Positions 1 through 9,260 of a DNA stretch of 64,000 nt are shown piece by piece; the stretch's first letter is position 1, and each line of letters starts with the position of its first letter. The position numbers and the translations under genes are program-made. The notes below the pieces were generated by a model, which was given only the letters and a program-made list of their open reading frames with translations, ran no database searches and had not been told where the DNA came from. Source of the stretch: Datura wrightii (Eukaryota > Streptophyta > Magnoliopsida > Solanales > Solanaceae); the NCBI GenBank assembly GCA_035772735.1, contig JASDFA010000003.1, positions 125,913,001-125,977,000 on the forward strand. The letters are read 5' to 3'.

Positions 1-714
1 CAAATGTGAATTCTAGTTGAGCTCAGTAGCTTTCTTGGGGCATGTTGTGTCGGATGCTGGTATACAGGTTGACGCGCAGAAGATAGAAGCAGTCAAAACA
101 TGGCCTAGACCTACCACTCCGACTGAAGTCCGCAGTTTTCTGGGATTAGCGGGATATTACAGAAGATTTGTTGAGGGATTCTCCACTATAGCGGCACCTC
201 TGACTCAGCTGACGCAGAAAACAGTAAAGTTTCAGTGGACAGAGGCGTGTGACCAGAGTTTCCAAGAATTAAAAGACAGATTAACCTCCGCTCCAGTGTT
301 AGCATTATCGGAAGGTACAGAAGGTTATTCAGTATATTGTGACGCATCAGGTATTGGGTTGGGTTGTGTGTTGATGAAGCACGGTAAAGTGATTGCGTAT
401 GCTTCCAGACAGCTGAGGAAACACGAAACGAATTACCCTACCCACGACCTGGAGTTAGCCGCAGTGATCCACGCCTTAAAGATATGGAGACATTACTTGT
501 ATGGCGTCCATGTGGATATTTTCACAGATCATAAGAGCCTACAGTATATCTTCACCCAGAGGGAGTTGAATTTGCGACAGCGTCACTGGTTGGAGTTACT
601 GAAAGATTATGACGTGAACATCTGTATCATCCGAAAAAATCCAATGTAGTAGCAGATGCTCTCAGCCGTAAATCAATGGGAAGTTTGGCGTATTAGCAGC
701 TCGAGCAGCGGGAT
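1..714 (+). pseudogene. Element A pol: RT C-terminus and RNase H (broken)
   Basis: The frame starting at base 2 gives the end of RT (AFLGHVVSDAGIQVD, then the FLGLAGYYRRFV connection at about 140-180). It continues into RNase H with YCDASGIGLGCVLM at about 336-378, SRQLRKHETNYPTHDLELAA and the FTDHKSLQYIF strand at about 520-555. This domain would degrade the RNA strand of RNA:DNA hybrids during reverse transcription. A TGG-to-TAG type stop lies at 14-16. One base is missing near 620 relative to the copies at 15300 and 43190, shifting the frame, and TAG at 694-696 follows. Non-functional. Confidence 0.9.
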
Positions 715-1947
715 TTGGTCAGAGAAATACATCAATTAGCCAGCCTAGCTGTTCATGTAGCAGAAACAGAGGACAATAGAGCGGTAATTCAGAACACCGC
801 TGTGTCGTCATTAGTTGCGGAGGTAAATGAATGGCAGTATGAAGATCCTGACCTGGTCCATCTTAAGGATAGAATTCAGCAAGAGGAAGCACTAGATATT
901 CAGATAACTGAGGATGAAGTGCTGCGATGTAAGGGCCGCCTCTGTGTTCCAGATATTTCAGGGCTCAGCCAGCAGATTATGAATGAGGTACATTATGCCC
1001 TCTATTCTCTCCACCCAGGCGCGATGAAAATGTACCACGATATCAAGGAGAACTACTGGTGACCAAGTATGAAGAGGGAACTAGCAGAATTTGTAGCCCA
1101 ATGTCCTAACTGCCAACAGGTAAAAGCGGAACACCCGAAACCAGGCGGGTTAACTCAGGACATAGTTGTGCCTCTCTGGAAATGGGAAGCAGTGAACATG
1201 GACTTTATAGAAGGATTACCCCGTACAAGACATAGACATGACTCCATTTGGGTAATAGTTGACAGACTGACGAAATCAGCCCATTTCCTGCCAGTGAAAG
1301 CTACTTTCTCTACCGAAGATTACGCCGAATTGTATATTAGAGAAATAGTTAGATTACACGGTGTTCCAGTATCTATTATCTCTGACAGAGGAGCACAATT
1401 TATAGCTAGATTTTGGCAGTCATTTCAGAGAGGTCTGGGAATGCAGATTAATTTGAGCACAGCATTCCACCCTCAGACAGATGGACAGGCTGAACGCACT
1501 ATTCAGACGCTCGAGGATATACTACGGGCGTGTGTGCTAGATTTTGGAGGTAGCTGGGACGAGCATTTGCCACTAATTGAATTTTCTTATAATAATAGCT
1601 ATCACTCAGCCATCTAGATGGCGCCCTTTGAGGCATTGTATGGGAAAAAATGCAGATCGCCGGTTGGCTGGTTTGAAGTGGGAGAGTCAGCGCTGATTGG
1701 GCCAGATATTATTCAACAGTCAGAGGAGAAGGTAAAGCTTATCAGAGAACGCCTACTAACTGCACAGAGCCGCCAGAAATCGTATGCTGATGTGCGGCGC
1801 AGAGACCTGGAATTTGATGTGAATGACTGGGTATTTCTGAAAGTATCTCCGATAAAAGGGGTGATAAGATTCGGTACGAGAGGTAAGCTTAGCCCGAGAT
1901 TCGTTGGGCCTTATCAGATTCGGCGGAGAGTAGGCCGAGTGGCATAA
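715..1947 (+). pseudogene. Element A pol: integrase (zinc-binding, catalytic core and C-terminus; broken)
   Basis: The HHCC zinc-binding region spans about 990-1130, with paired His in EVHYALYSLHPGAMKM and CPNCQQ. The DDE catalytic core follows: the first Asp in WVIVDRLTKSAHF (about 1250), the second in SIISDRGAQF (about 1380) and the Glu in TDGQAERTIQTLED (about 1490), so all three acidic residues remain. A C-terminal DNA-binding region follows (DWVFLKVSPIKG, KLSPRFVGPYQI). Stops at 1060-1062 (TGG to TGA), 1615-1617 (CAG to TAG) and 1945-1947 break the reading frame. The enzyme would insert the cDNA into the genome. Confidence 0.92.
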
Positions 1948-2240
1948 GAATTGAACTTGCCTCCAGAATTAGAGTCTGTTCATCCAATTTTCCACGTATC
2001 TATGCTAAGGAAGTGCATAGGAGACCCTCACAGAGTTGTCCCAGACCAAGACATCCAAGTTATGGAAGAGTTGGCCTATGAAGAGGTTCCAGTAGCCATC
2101 TTAGACAGACAGATTCATAGATTAAGAACGAAAGATATTGCTTCTATCAAGGTGCTGTGACGTAATAGGAACCGAGAAGAGATGACCTAGGAAGCAGAGG
2201 AAGATATGAAAAATCAGATATCCTCATTTGTTCCAAGCCT
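1948..2240 (+). pseudogene. Element A pol: integrase tail with chromodomain-like module (broken)
   Basis: The sequence reads ELNLPPELESVHPIFHVSML and then YEEVPVAILDRQIHRLRTKD, IKVL, and after a stop the EAEEDM helix of the Tekay-type chromodomain. In chromoviruses this domain is thought to steer integration toward particular chromatin. TGG-to-TGA (2158-2160) and TGG-to-TAG (2188-2190) stops remove both Trp codons of the chromodomain, including the aromatic one in the VLW strand. Matching, less damaged copies are at 13722-14171 and 41704-42381. Confidence 0.85.
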
Positions 2241-2513
2241 AGTCAGATAACAGGTATGTTAGTATTATTATTTTATATAGTGCCTTATAGTATATGTGTA
2301 AATGAGGTAGTTGACTCTAGTCTTTTGTGAGATGAATGTTATAGTATTGTGTGGAGTACCTGTATTGGACTTTTCTACATTTTAGGTTTTTGAGATAGTC
2401 CATATTACAGGGGAAACCCTACCAAAAAGTTTTCTAGAAATAACTTGAGTAAGTCGAGAATTCTTATAAATAGAAGTTCACATTAGAGGACGAATGTTCT
2501 TAGGGGGGGAGAA
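2241..2513 (+). promoter_or_regulatory. Element A 3' untranslated region and polypurine tract
   Basis: This is AT-rich non-coding sequence after the chromodomain. It ends in TTAGGGGGGGAGAA at 2500-2513, the polypurine primer site for plus-strand DNA synthesis, directly abutting the LTR's TG. The preceding GAGGACGAATGTTCTT is repeated in reverse complement next to element B's LTR at about 13476-13497, which confirms the family assignment. Confidence 0.82.
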
Positions 2514-4914
2514 TGTTACACCCCATAAATTCTCGACATGTAGATGACCTATTTGCATGTTGGTTAAGAGTTTTTAAATTCCATACATGCTAGAAAAAGG
2601 CCCGAGGAAAGACCGGATTAGAAATCCGTCGAACCATTGCGGAAGGAGCCGTGGTAGAGCCCCTCCGTGATGGGAACGTGCCACAGAGGGAGGGCCTCCG
2701 TGTTGGCTACGTGTCACGGAGGCCCTGTCCAGGCCCAAGTATATAAGCCTCCAAACTTCTTTTTTTAATTAAAATTCCTTATAATTTCCAGTGAAAAACA
2801 GAGAGTAATCAAAGAGAAGGGGGAACGAAGATCTTCTACCAATATTCGTTCGATTACGCTGCCAAACGCGGTCCAAACTCGAATTAATCCTAGATACGGA
2901 GGTATTAAGCAGCAAGGAGCATTCCTACGAGTTTAGTTTCGTGAAATTCGGCCAGCGAATCGTCGTGCTACCGAACTAAGGTAAGTGGAATTTCTCCAAA
3001 TTAGTGTCAATATACTCCTAGCCCTAAAGTGACTATTTCTCCCTTCTGGACTTTCGAGAAATAGTGAGTTTTCGACCGTTTTTCGATAAGCCAAAGTTTG
3101 GGGTATATATATATTGAAAGTGATGTTTTCTTCCAGAATATTAATGTATTTAGCTCTAATTGATATGTATATGAATGCCGTTGGGAGAAATAGCAAAAAT
3201 ACTGACCGAACTACGCCAGTTAGTCGGGAACTCCGAAGCGAAGGTATGTAAAGATAATTCCTTGGGCAAGTTAATAATCCAGTAAAGTAAATAGTGTGAT
3301 GTATAGAAGAAAGAACTCAGAAGTCGAGAATTGAGTCCAGTTTGAATTTAGCAAGCATGTTTTATGATATTATGATATATATTAAGAATAAAAGTTAGTA
3401 AAGCAATATCAGACAGTCAGATAATATCCCAGATACAGTATAGCCAGACAGTTAGATGATACCTCAGTTACAGTATAGTCATACAGTCAGATAATATCTC
3501 AGATACAGTATAGTTCAGTATGAGAATCAGCATAACACAGAAAAGAGTTCAGAATGAGAAATCAGAGTACAGATAGTATTTTCAGTTTAAACATGCTCGT
3601 TGTATGTGATTATTGTTTGTTGAGACCTGTTTGTGTTATGAGGGAACCCTTTGAGTGTCCTCGCCGCCCCTGGGTTGGTAACTGTGTCGACCCACCGTGA
3701 GGGTGGGGATACGCCATTCCAAGGAGTGGTATGCTGTCCACAGTAGGAAGAAGATGGGATGGAGCATTCCTCATATCAGGCTAATCAGCATAGCAGTATA
3801 GCTTACCCTGTTGTGCGCTTGCATCCAAGGGACAGATTACAGATACAAATACAAATACAGATTACAGTTTACAGTACAGGAGTCCTTCAGGCTCAGACAC
3901 AGTTATTTATATCAGAGGCCATAGCCCGAGCTGGAGACCCAGGGGGCCAGTAGAGGTGCCCGTAGTTAGTAGACGAGTGGAGTGATTTATTTTTTGATGG
4001 TTTTGACCCGTGTAGGGGTATATAGATTGTGTGTTGGTTGGCACCTTCCGGCTTATGGGGGATGGTATAGGTTCTTGTGTTATATATATATATATATATG
4101 TATATGTATATACATGATATCTATTAGTTGATAGACAGCAGGTCGCCATGACGACAGGTATGATTCTACCTTACCTTCAGTACAGATAAGCCTATTCTAG
4201 ATCCTGCTAGTTCAGACAGTTTTAGATACTTCCTGTTATTCAGAATTTACTAGCATTGTTGTTTATATTCAGTTATGTTCAGTTTGCTTTGCATAATCGG
4301 TACCAGTGGTACTGGGACCCGTTTGGGGCACTGCATTACTTGCCTGTAGGTACTCGTAGATGAAAAGCCATTCCCTCGTGATTCCAGCCAGTTCATTGAG
4401 TCATCAGCTCCTGTCATCCAGAGCTAGACAGCTAGAGGTCTATTTCCTTTTCTTTTGTTGTATAGTATGGGTAGGTCGGGGCCCTGTCCCGACCATCTTA
4501 TCAGTGTTCTTAGAGGCTTGCAGATGGTGTGTATATCTCCCAGTGGTTAGTTGTGCCGGTCGTGTGCGGCCGTGCGTTTATTTAGCTGTTTAGTATGGTT
4601 GTTTATATTGGCCGTGTGGGGCCGTATCTAGTTAGTAGTGGTGACCTTGCTGGTCACGTAGATGTTCAGCATTTGTTATATTGAGTTAGAGATAACTATA
4701 TGAGTATGATTCTAGTTAGCTGATATTACAGTACAGGTAGCTATAGGCCTAGTCGGCCGGAGGCTGTATTTACAACCGTTATATAGCCCGTTGATTCCAT
4801 GAATCTGAGTTAGAGCCAGCCAGGCACCAGAAGTGCTTAGGCTCAGTAGTCTAGCAGTTCAGGTTCTAATAGGGCACCAGGTGCCAGTCATACCCCCTAA
4901 GGCGGGGCGTGACA
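2514..4914 (+). repeat. Element A 3' LTR (2401 bp)
   Basis: The LTR starts TGTTACACCCC after the polypurine tract and ends GGGGCGTGACA. The ends are an imperfect inverted repeat. The same LTR occurs in reverse complement at 9261-11556 and 18677-20981, visibly diverged. U3 holds a GC-rich array at 2640-2722 and a TATA box at 2740-2746. A (TA)n microsatellite at 4081-4098 occupies the same place as the ones at about 10084 and 19506 in the other copies. Confidence 0.93.
2640..2746 (+). promoter_or_regulatory. Element A U3 promoter: CCTCCGTG/CACGGAGG array and TATA box
   Basis: Words CCTCCGTG and CACGGAGG, with near variants, alternate between 2657 and 2722. TATATAA follows at 2740-2746, with transcription expected to start some 30 bases downstream. 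The array is much richer in CpG than the rest of the LTR. Promoter role is inferred from position upstream of TATA and from repetition in the other Tekay LTR copies. Confidence 0.65.
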
Positions 4915-6241
4915 TTGGTGAAGTGCGGGATTGGACTTGGAAACAAGGAGTGGAAGTTGACAAGGGAAAGCAGCAAAAATAAGGGCTCCGTGAAGGAGCC
5001 GTGTCACGCTACCATCGCGGAGGCATTCTGCCTCGGATGAATTAATTATGTCAAATTCCAGTGGAGGTTCGCATTACCTCCGTGACACGGAGGCAGTGCT
5101 CCGCGATGCACTCTGTGTCATGTTGAGTGGAATTACCTGGAACCTCAAGTTCCAGTGAAGGTGCACGATAGCACCGTGGCACGGAGGCAAATTTCCACAA
5201 TGCAAGTCGTGCCACGTTGAGGTGCAATCACCTGGGAGCCGATTTCTAGTGAGGGTCCGCAATACCCCCGTGTCACGGAGGGAGTGCTCGGTTATACACT
5301 CCGTGCCACATTGCTTATTATTCCGGGAAAAATTCTCAATAGTATAAATAGCACACTTAGATTTTATTTTAGACATTCTGACTTGGTTGAGCAAGAACGT
5401 GGGCTATAGGCAGTTAAGAGGACGAAAATTCTAGGGTTCTTCTCTTTCTCTTTCTATTTAATTTAAATTTCTTGTATGAATTCTACTTATTTGAAGATGT
5501 TTAATCGACAAATGAGTGGCTAATTCATTTCTTGTTGAGGTTAAGAATAATTGTAGAGGAATGTAATTATTGATCATTTCAGTTTTCATCTTTTCTTCAA
5601 TGGTTGTTCTATCAGTTCTTGTTTTTACTGCATTATTGTTTGGCCAATGTTAATGTATATCTAGAAATCCAATTTTCATTTTGAAAAGGAAAGGAATTGG
5701 ACAGAGGTGAATTGGTAGGATATGATCTTTTCTTAGCTGGAAAAATTGAGAAAAGATTTACATTCAGAATAGAAATATATCTGAAAGTCTTATTAGTCAA
5801 TTACGGAATCGGTTATGTATGGCTAGAGCATGAAATTCTTATATCGCAAAAATGTAGATTAAGGTTTCATGATTCTTAAATTGGATAGGAATCGAAAGAT
5901 CCAATCCATAGGCAATAAATTCCTTACTAGCAACCGAAGAGAAGATTGGCTGAATTGAATTGATAAATTACATCCCTGCATGTTTGTCTTAACCTCAGCT
6001 TGCTCATTGCTACTGTTCAGACTCAATTTATAATCTTGACTTAGATTCTCATTACATAGTAAACTTTAACTCTTAAAACATTATTTATTTGGTTGTCTGC
6101 ATTCAAAGAGAAATAGTTCATTGACGATTAAGTTAATTAATATCGTAGTTCAGTCCCTATGGGATCGATATTTGGCTTGAAATAAGCCACTTTACTACTT
6201 GTTCGACCACGTGCACTTGCGTGTAGTTCTCACGCCGAACA
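4915..6241 (+). repeat. Y-family LTR, plus orientation, 5'-truncated by element A
   Basis: This is the reverse complement of most of the Y LTR at 6313-7719, with scattered substitutions and one extra stretch near 5215-5300. It ends GCCGAACA at 6241 and is followed by GCAGG and Z-LTR sequence. The missing first part should lie upstream of element A, outside the window. The putative promoter reads left to right: the palindrome array is at about 5010-5310 and a TATA-like ATAAATAG at about 5344. I do not recognise the superfamily; no coding sequence accompanies it. Confidence 0.85.
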
Positions 6242-7545
6242 GCAGGCACGAGGTGCCCCAATATTGGCCCTATAGGCCTTGCGATTCGCAGCACATTCAG
6301 TGCTATGCCTGGTGTTCGACGCAAAACTACACGCAAGTGCACGTGGTCGTACAAGTAGTAAAGTGGCTTTATTTCAAGCCAAGTATCGATCCCACAGGGA
6401 CTGAACTACTGTAGTAATTAACCAAAGTATTAGCGAACGATATCTCTAAGAATGTAGACAACCAAACAAATAATGTTTTATGAGTTAAGATTACTAAGTA
6501 ACAAGAATCTAGTCAAGATTATAGTTTGAAGTCTGAGCAATACCAATGAACAAGCTGAGGTTAAGGCAAGCATGCAGGGATGTAATTTCTTAATTCAATT
6601 CAGCTAATCTTCTCTTCAGTTGCTAGTCAGGAATTAATTGCCTATGGATTGGATCTTTCGACTCCTACCCAATTAAAGAATCATTAGACCTTATTCTACA
6701 TTTCTGTGATATAATAACTCATGCTCTAGCCATACATAACCGATTCCATAAATTGACTAATACGAATTTCAGATATATTTCTATTCTGAATGTAAATCAA
6801 TTCTCAATTTTCTCAACTAAGAAAAGATCATATCCTGCCAATTCACATCTGTCCAATTACTTTCCTTTTCAGAATCAAAACTGGATTTCTAAGATATACA
6901 TTAACATTGGCCAAACATTAATGCAGTAAAAACAAGAATTGATAGAACAACAATTGAAGAAAAGATGAAAACTGAAATGATTAATGATTACATTCCACTA
7001 CAATTATCCTTAAACACAGCAAGAGGTGAATTAGCCACTCATTTGTGGATTAAACATCTTCAAATAAGTAGAATTCATACAAGCAATTGAAATTAAAGAG
7101 AAAAAGGAAGAGAATAACCCTAGAATTTTCGTCCTCTCAACTGCCTGCTACCCATGTTCTTTCTCAAAAAAGTCAGAATGTTTAAAATAAAACTAAGTGT
7201 GCTATTTATGCTATTGAGAATTTTTCCCGGAATAACAAGCAACATGGCACGGAGAGTAACGTGGAGCACTGCCTCCGTGCCACGGTGCTATCGCGCACCT
7301 TCACTGGAACTTGAAGTTCCAGGTAATGACACTCAACGTGACACGGAGTGCATCGCGAAGCACCGCCTCCGTGCCACGGAGGTAACGCGAACCTCTACTG
7401 GAATTTGACATATTTTCATCATCCTAGGCAGAATGCCTCCGCGATGGTAGCGTGAGGCGGCGCCATCACGGAGCCCATATTTTTGCCAACTTCCCTTGTC
7501 AACTTCCACTTCTTGCTTCCAAGTCCATCCCCCCACTTCACCAAC
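4919..7545. repeat. Long inverted repeat with short loop
   Basis: The left arm (4919-6241) and right arm (6313-7545) are reverse complements over roughly 1.25-1.3 kb and are separated by only 71 bases. GGTGAAGTG near 4919 matches CACTTCACC near 7540, and similarity continues to the centre. Read-through RNA would fold into a very long hairpin. The structure arose from two independent insertions (different flanking duplications), not from one palindromic element. Confidence 0.92.
6242..6312 (+). repeat. Fragment of Z 5' LTR between two Y insertions
   Basis: These 71 bases match the interior of the Z 3' LTR at about 24466-24535: GGTGCCCCAATATTGG, TATAGGCCTTGCGAT, CACATTCAGTG. They form the spacer between two oppositely oriented Y LTRs. 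The Z match resumes at 7725 after the right-hand Y copy, which proves that copy is an insertion. The right end, CCTGG at 6308-6312, is the left target duplication of Y-right. Confidence 0.9.
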
Positions 7546-7719
7546 ATGTATATTAGCATCCAAAATTTCCTTCTACCTGCAAAACAACACTAATTATGTT
7601 GGTTAGTATGAATTCACATTTACCTAAGAATCACATGAGAATGTACACATAACAATAGATAAACAAGTCGAAATGAAGCATTTGAGTATCACTTGAGCAT
7701 GAAATTCTGCCCAAGATCA
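6313..7719 (-). mobile_element. Y-family solo LTR, minus orientation, with target duplication CCTGG
   Basis: This is a complete LTR of 1407 bp with TG...CA ends. It is flanked by identical 5-bp duplications CCTGG (6308-6312 and 7720-7724) and sits inside the Z LTR. Minus orientation is inferred because the TATA-like box (reverse of 7199-7211) lies downstream, on the minus strand, of the GC-rich palindrome array at 7240-7480, and the U5-like CCCTGTGGGATCGAT sequence lies at the opposite end. No internal region remains, so it is a solo LTR. Confidence 0.9.
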
Positions 7720-7724
7720 CCTGG

Positions 7725-8885
7725 CGCACGGCAGCCCTCCTTCAGCGCAACAGCACACGCGTAGCAGCCCTCCTTCTAGCACGTTGGCAGGTGCACAACA
7801 GCGCTGGATGCAGCAGATTCCTAGGGCGATACGGCAAGAGTGTTCAAACGGCCAAAACTAGTTTCCTACATCATCTAGGAAAAAGGAAAATTTACAAATC
7901 CAAAGACAAATTCATATAGGAACAAGGAAAACATAAATATACTACTATAAATACCCCTTTATTTTCATGTAATAAGGATGTCTTCAAGAAATGAAGTTTT
8001 AAGTTTGAAATTAGATCCAAAAGTTTTAAAGAACAATTAGATGCCAAGTTTAGACAAGTCCTAACACGTTTTGAAGACATACTTCGGGATACGATTGTAA
8101 AGTTGTTCTTCTTTATTTTTGCAATAATCAAGTGAGTTTTTTCCGATCATTGTTGTAAGTATTATTTTAAGCTTTTGTCTACGAATGCTATTAAATTACT
8201 TATGAACATGACAGGCTAAAACTACCACAACTAGGGTTGTGGGAACCATGGTGAATTAACGAACTAGGGTTAGCACGAAGTGATTCTAAAACCAATACTA
8301 AATGCTTATATTGTATTCTCTTCATATTTAATGATTCTTGGTTATGCACAACGTTAGGAAGTGCCTCAATTCTTTACTTGCTTTGGTCGAAGAGGTAGAG
8401 ATTAGGAAAAGAGAATTACATCAGAGCCTTGATCTTGATGATCGTTGTATTAACTTGAGTTGTGGTTGCAGGATAGTTATATCTGGAAGTTAGTGATAAC
8501 GGTTACTTTTCAAAACTCATGAGACTTGGTCGATTAATTGAGGATAGTCATTCAATAGGGATTGGTCGATCGTTTGAATGAACCTAAGTTATCAATTCTA
8601 TTGGAATAGATCACTAGTGTAAAACTCAAAGTAGTTAAGGATCCATGGGGAATACTTACCCTAGTTAATAGCATAAATTTTAAAACGATACCAACTTCTC
8701 AACATTGTTACTTATTTTTACAAATCCCCCCTCTTAGGTAATAATCGACTAAAAATAGCTTAAGCACTACCATTTTTCTATATCCTTCCATATTGCTTGT
8801 GGTATCGACCCCAACCTCTAGTTGAATTCTTTATTGACAACGTCCGCTTCATACTTCAGTTGGAAGTTTGGTTTGAGCCTTATCA
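7725..8885 (+). repeat. Z 5' LTR, remaining 3' part
   Basis: It continues the Z LTR after Y-right and matches 24540-25673. A TATA box ACTATAAATACC lies at about 7944-7955, and GC-rich U3 sequence lies upstream at 7725-7830. It ends GCCTTATCA at 8885, just before the primer binding site. The first part of this LTR is upstream of the window, beyond element A and the left Y copy. Confidence 0.9.
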
Positions 8886-8890
8886 AAAAG

Positions 8891-8908
8891 TGGCGCCGTT
8901 GCCGGGGA
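8891..8908 (+). promoter_or_regulatory. Z primer binding site (tRNA-Asp)
   Basis: TGGCGCCGTTGCCGGGGA is complementary to the 3' end of plant tRNA-Asp(GUC) as I recall it (GATCCCCGGCAACGGCGCCA). It starts five bases after the LTR end, which fixes that end and the plus orientation. The same site, mutated, is next to the W and E LTRs on the minus strand. Confidence 0.9.
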
Positions 8909-9260
8909 ATATGGTTAGGATTAGATTAATTTCTTGTGTTTAACTTTTAGTCCTTATTTCCTATTTTTTTATTTTTTTATTTTGTGATGTGTCATAGGGC
9001 GTCGTGGTAAAACAAGCAACTAAGGTGTGACCACAGTCTCCATAGGTATCTTGATGAAGTCTGAGTAATCAAGATACCTATGTCGTTCCGCGACGTTAAA
9101 TCAAGCGCTACTTGGGAGGCAACCCAAGATAATTTTTTATTTTGTTTTTACATGTTTGTTCAAGTGTGCAAGTGTTAAGTCAGAATTTACAAAAATTTGA
9201 GCATGAAATACATGGATGGGGGAAGCTGCTCTTTCCCCAACAGACGACGAAGAGTACAGG
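8909..9260 (+). other. Z internal leader, left remnant
   Basis: This is non-coding sequence after the primer site, with no gag. It holds a perfect stem-loop (9041-9082). At about 9085-9133 is the GACGTTAAATCAAGCGC...GGGAGGCAACCCA block that in W and E sits after the protein-coding part. So Z passes almost directly from leader to post-pol sequence, having lost or never carried gag and pol. B's insertion site is at 9260; continuity resumes at 11557 and 20982. Confidence 0.78.
9041..9082 (+). other. Perfect 15-bp stem-loop in Z leader
   Basis: CATAGGTATCTTGAT (9041-9055) and its exact reverse complement (9068-9082) enclose a 12-base loop. It lies about 130 bases after the primer binding site, where retroviral and retrotransposon RNAs often carry dimerisation or packaging structures. 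That function is inference. Confidence 0.8.

Larger units (their letters stand above)
1..4914 (+). mobile_element. Element A: 3' part of a Tekay-type Ty3/gypsy retrotransposon
   Basis: The window opens inside the reverse transcriptase of this element and runs through RNase H, integrase and a chromodomain-like tail to a complete 3' LTR. This RT-RNaseH-INT-chromodomain order is the Ty3/gypsy chromovirus order, and the wording of the C-terminal domain fits the Tekay (Del) clade. The 5' LTR, gag, protease and most of RT lie upstream of base 1. The copy is dead, with seven in-frame stops and at least one frameshift. Immediately after its LTR the sequence is the interior of a Y-family LTR, so A inserted into that LTR. 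The expected target duplication starts TTGGT at 4915. Confidence 0.93.

Noticed and set aside
4081..4098. (TA)n tracts at about 4081, 10084 and 19506 as promoters
   Set aside because: They lie in the R/U5 side of the LTRs, far downstream of the TATA boxes, and vary in length as ordinary microsatellites.
6157..6414. Two overlapping, near-identical ORFs on opposite strands at the inverted-repeat centre
   Set aside because: They are a by-product of the palindromic arrangement of two LTRs, not genes.
6313..7719. Y-right as a plus-strand LTR beginning TGTTCGACG
   Set aside because: TATA-like box, word array and the U5-like GGGATCGAT block are ordered for minus-strand transcription, as in the other families.
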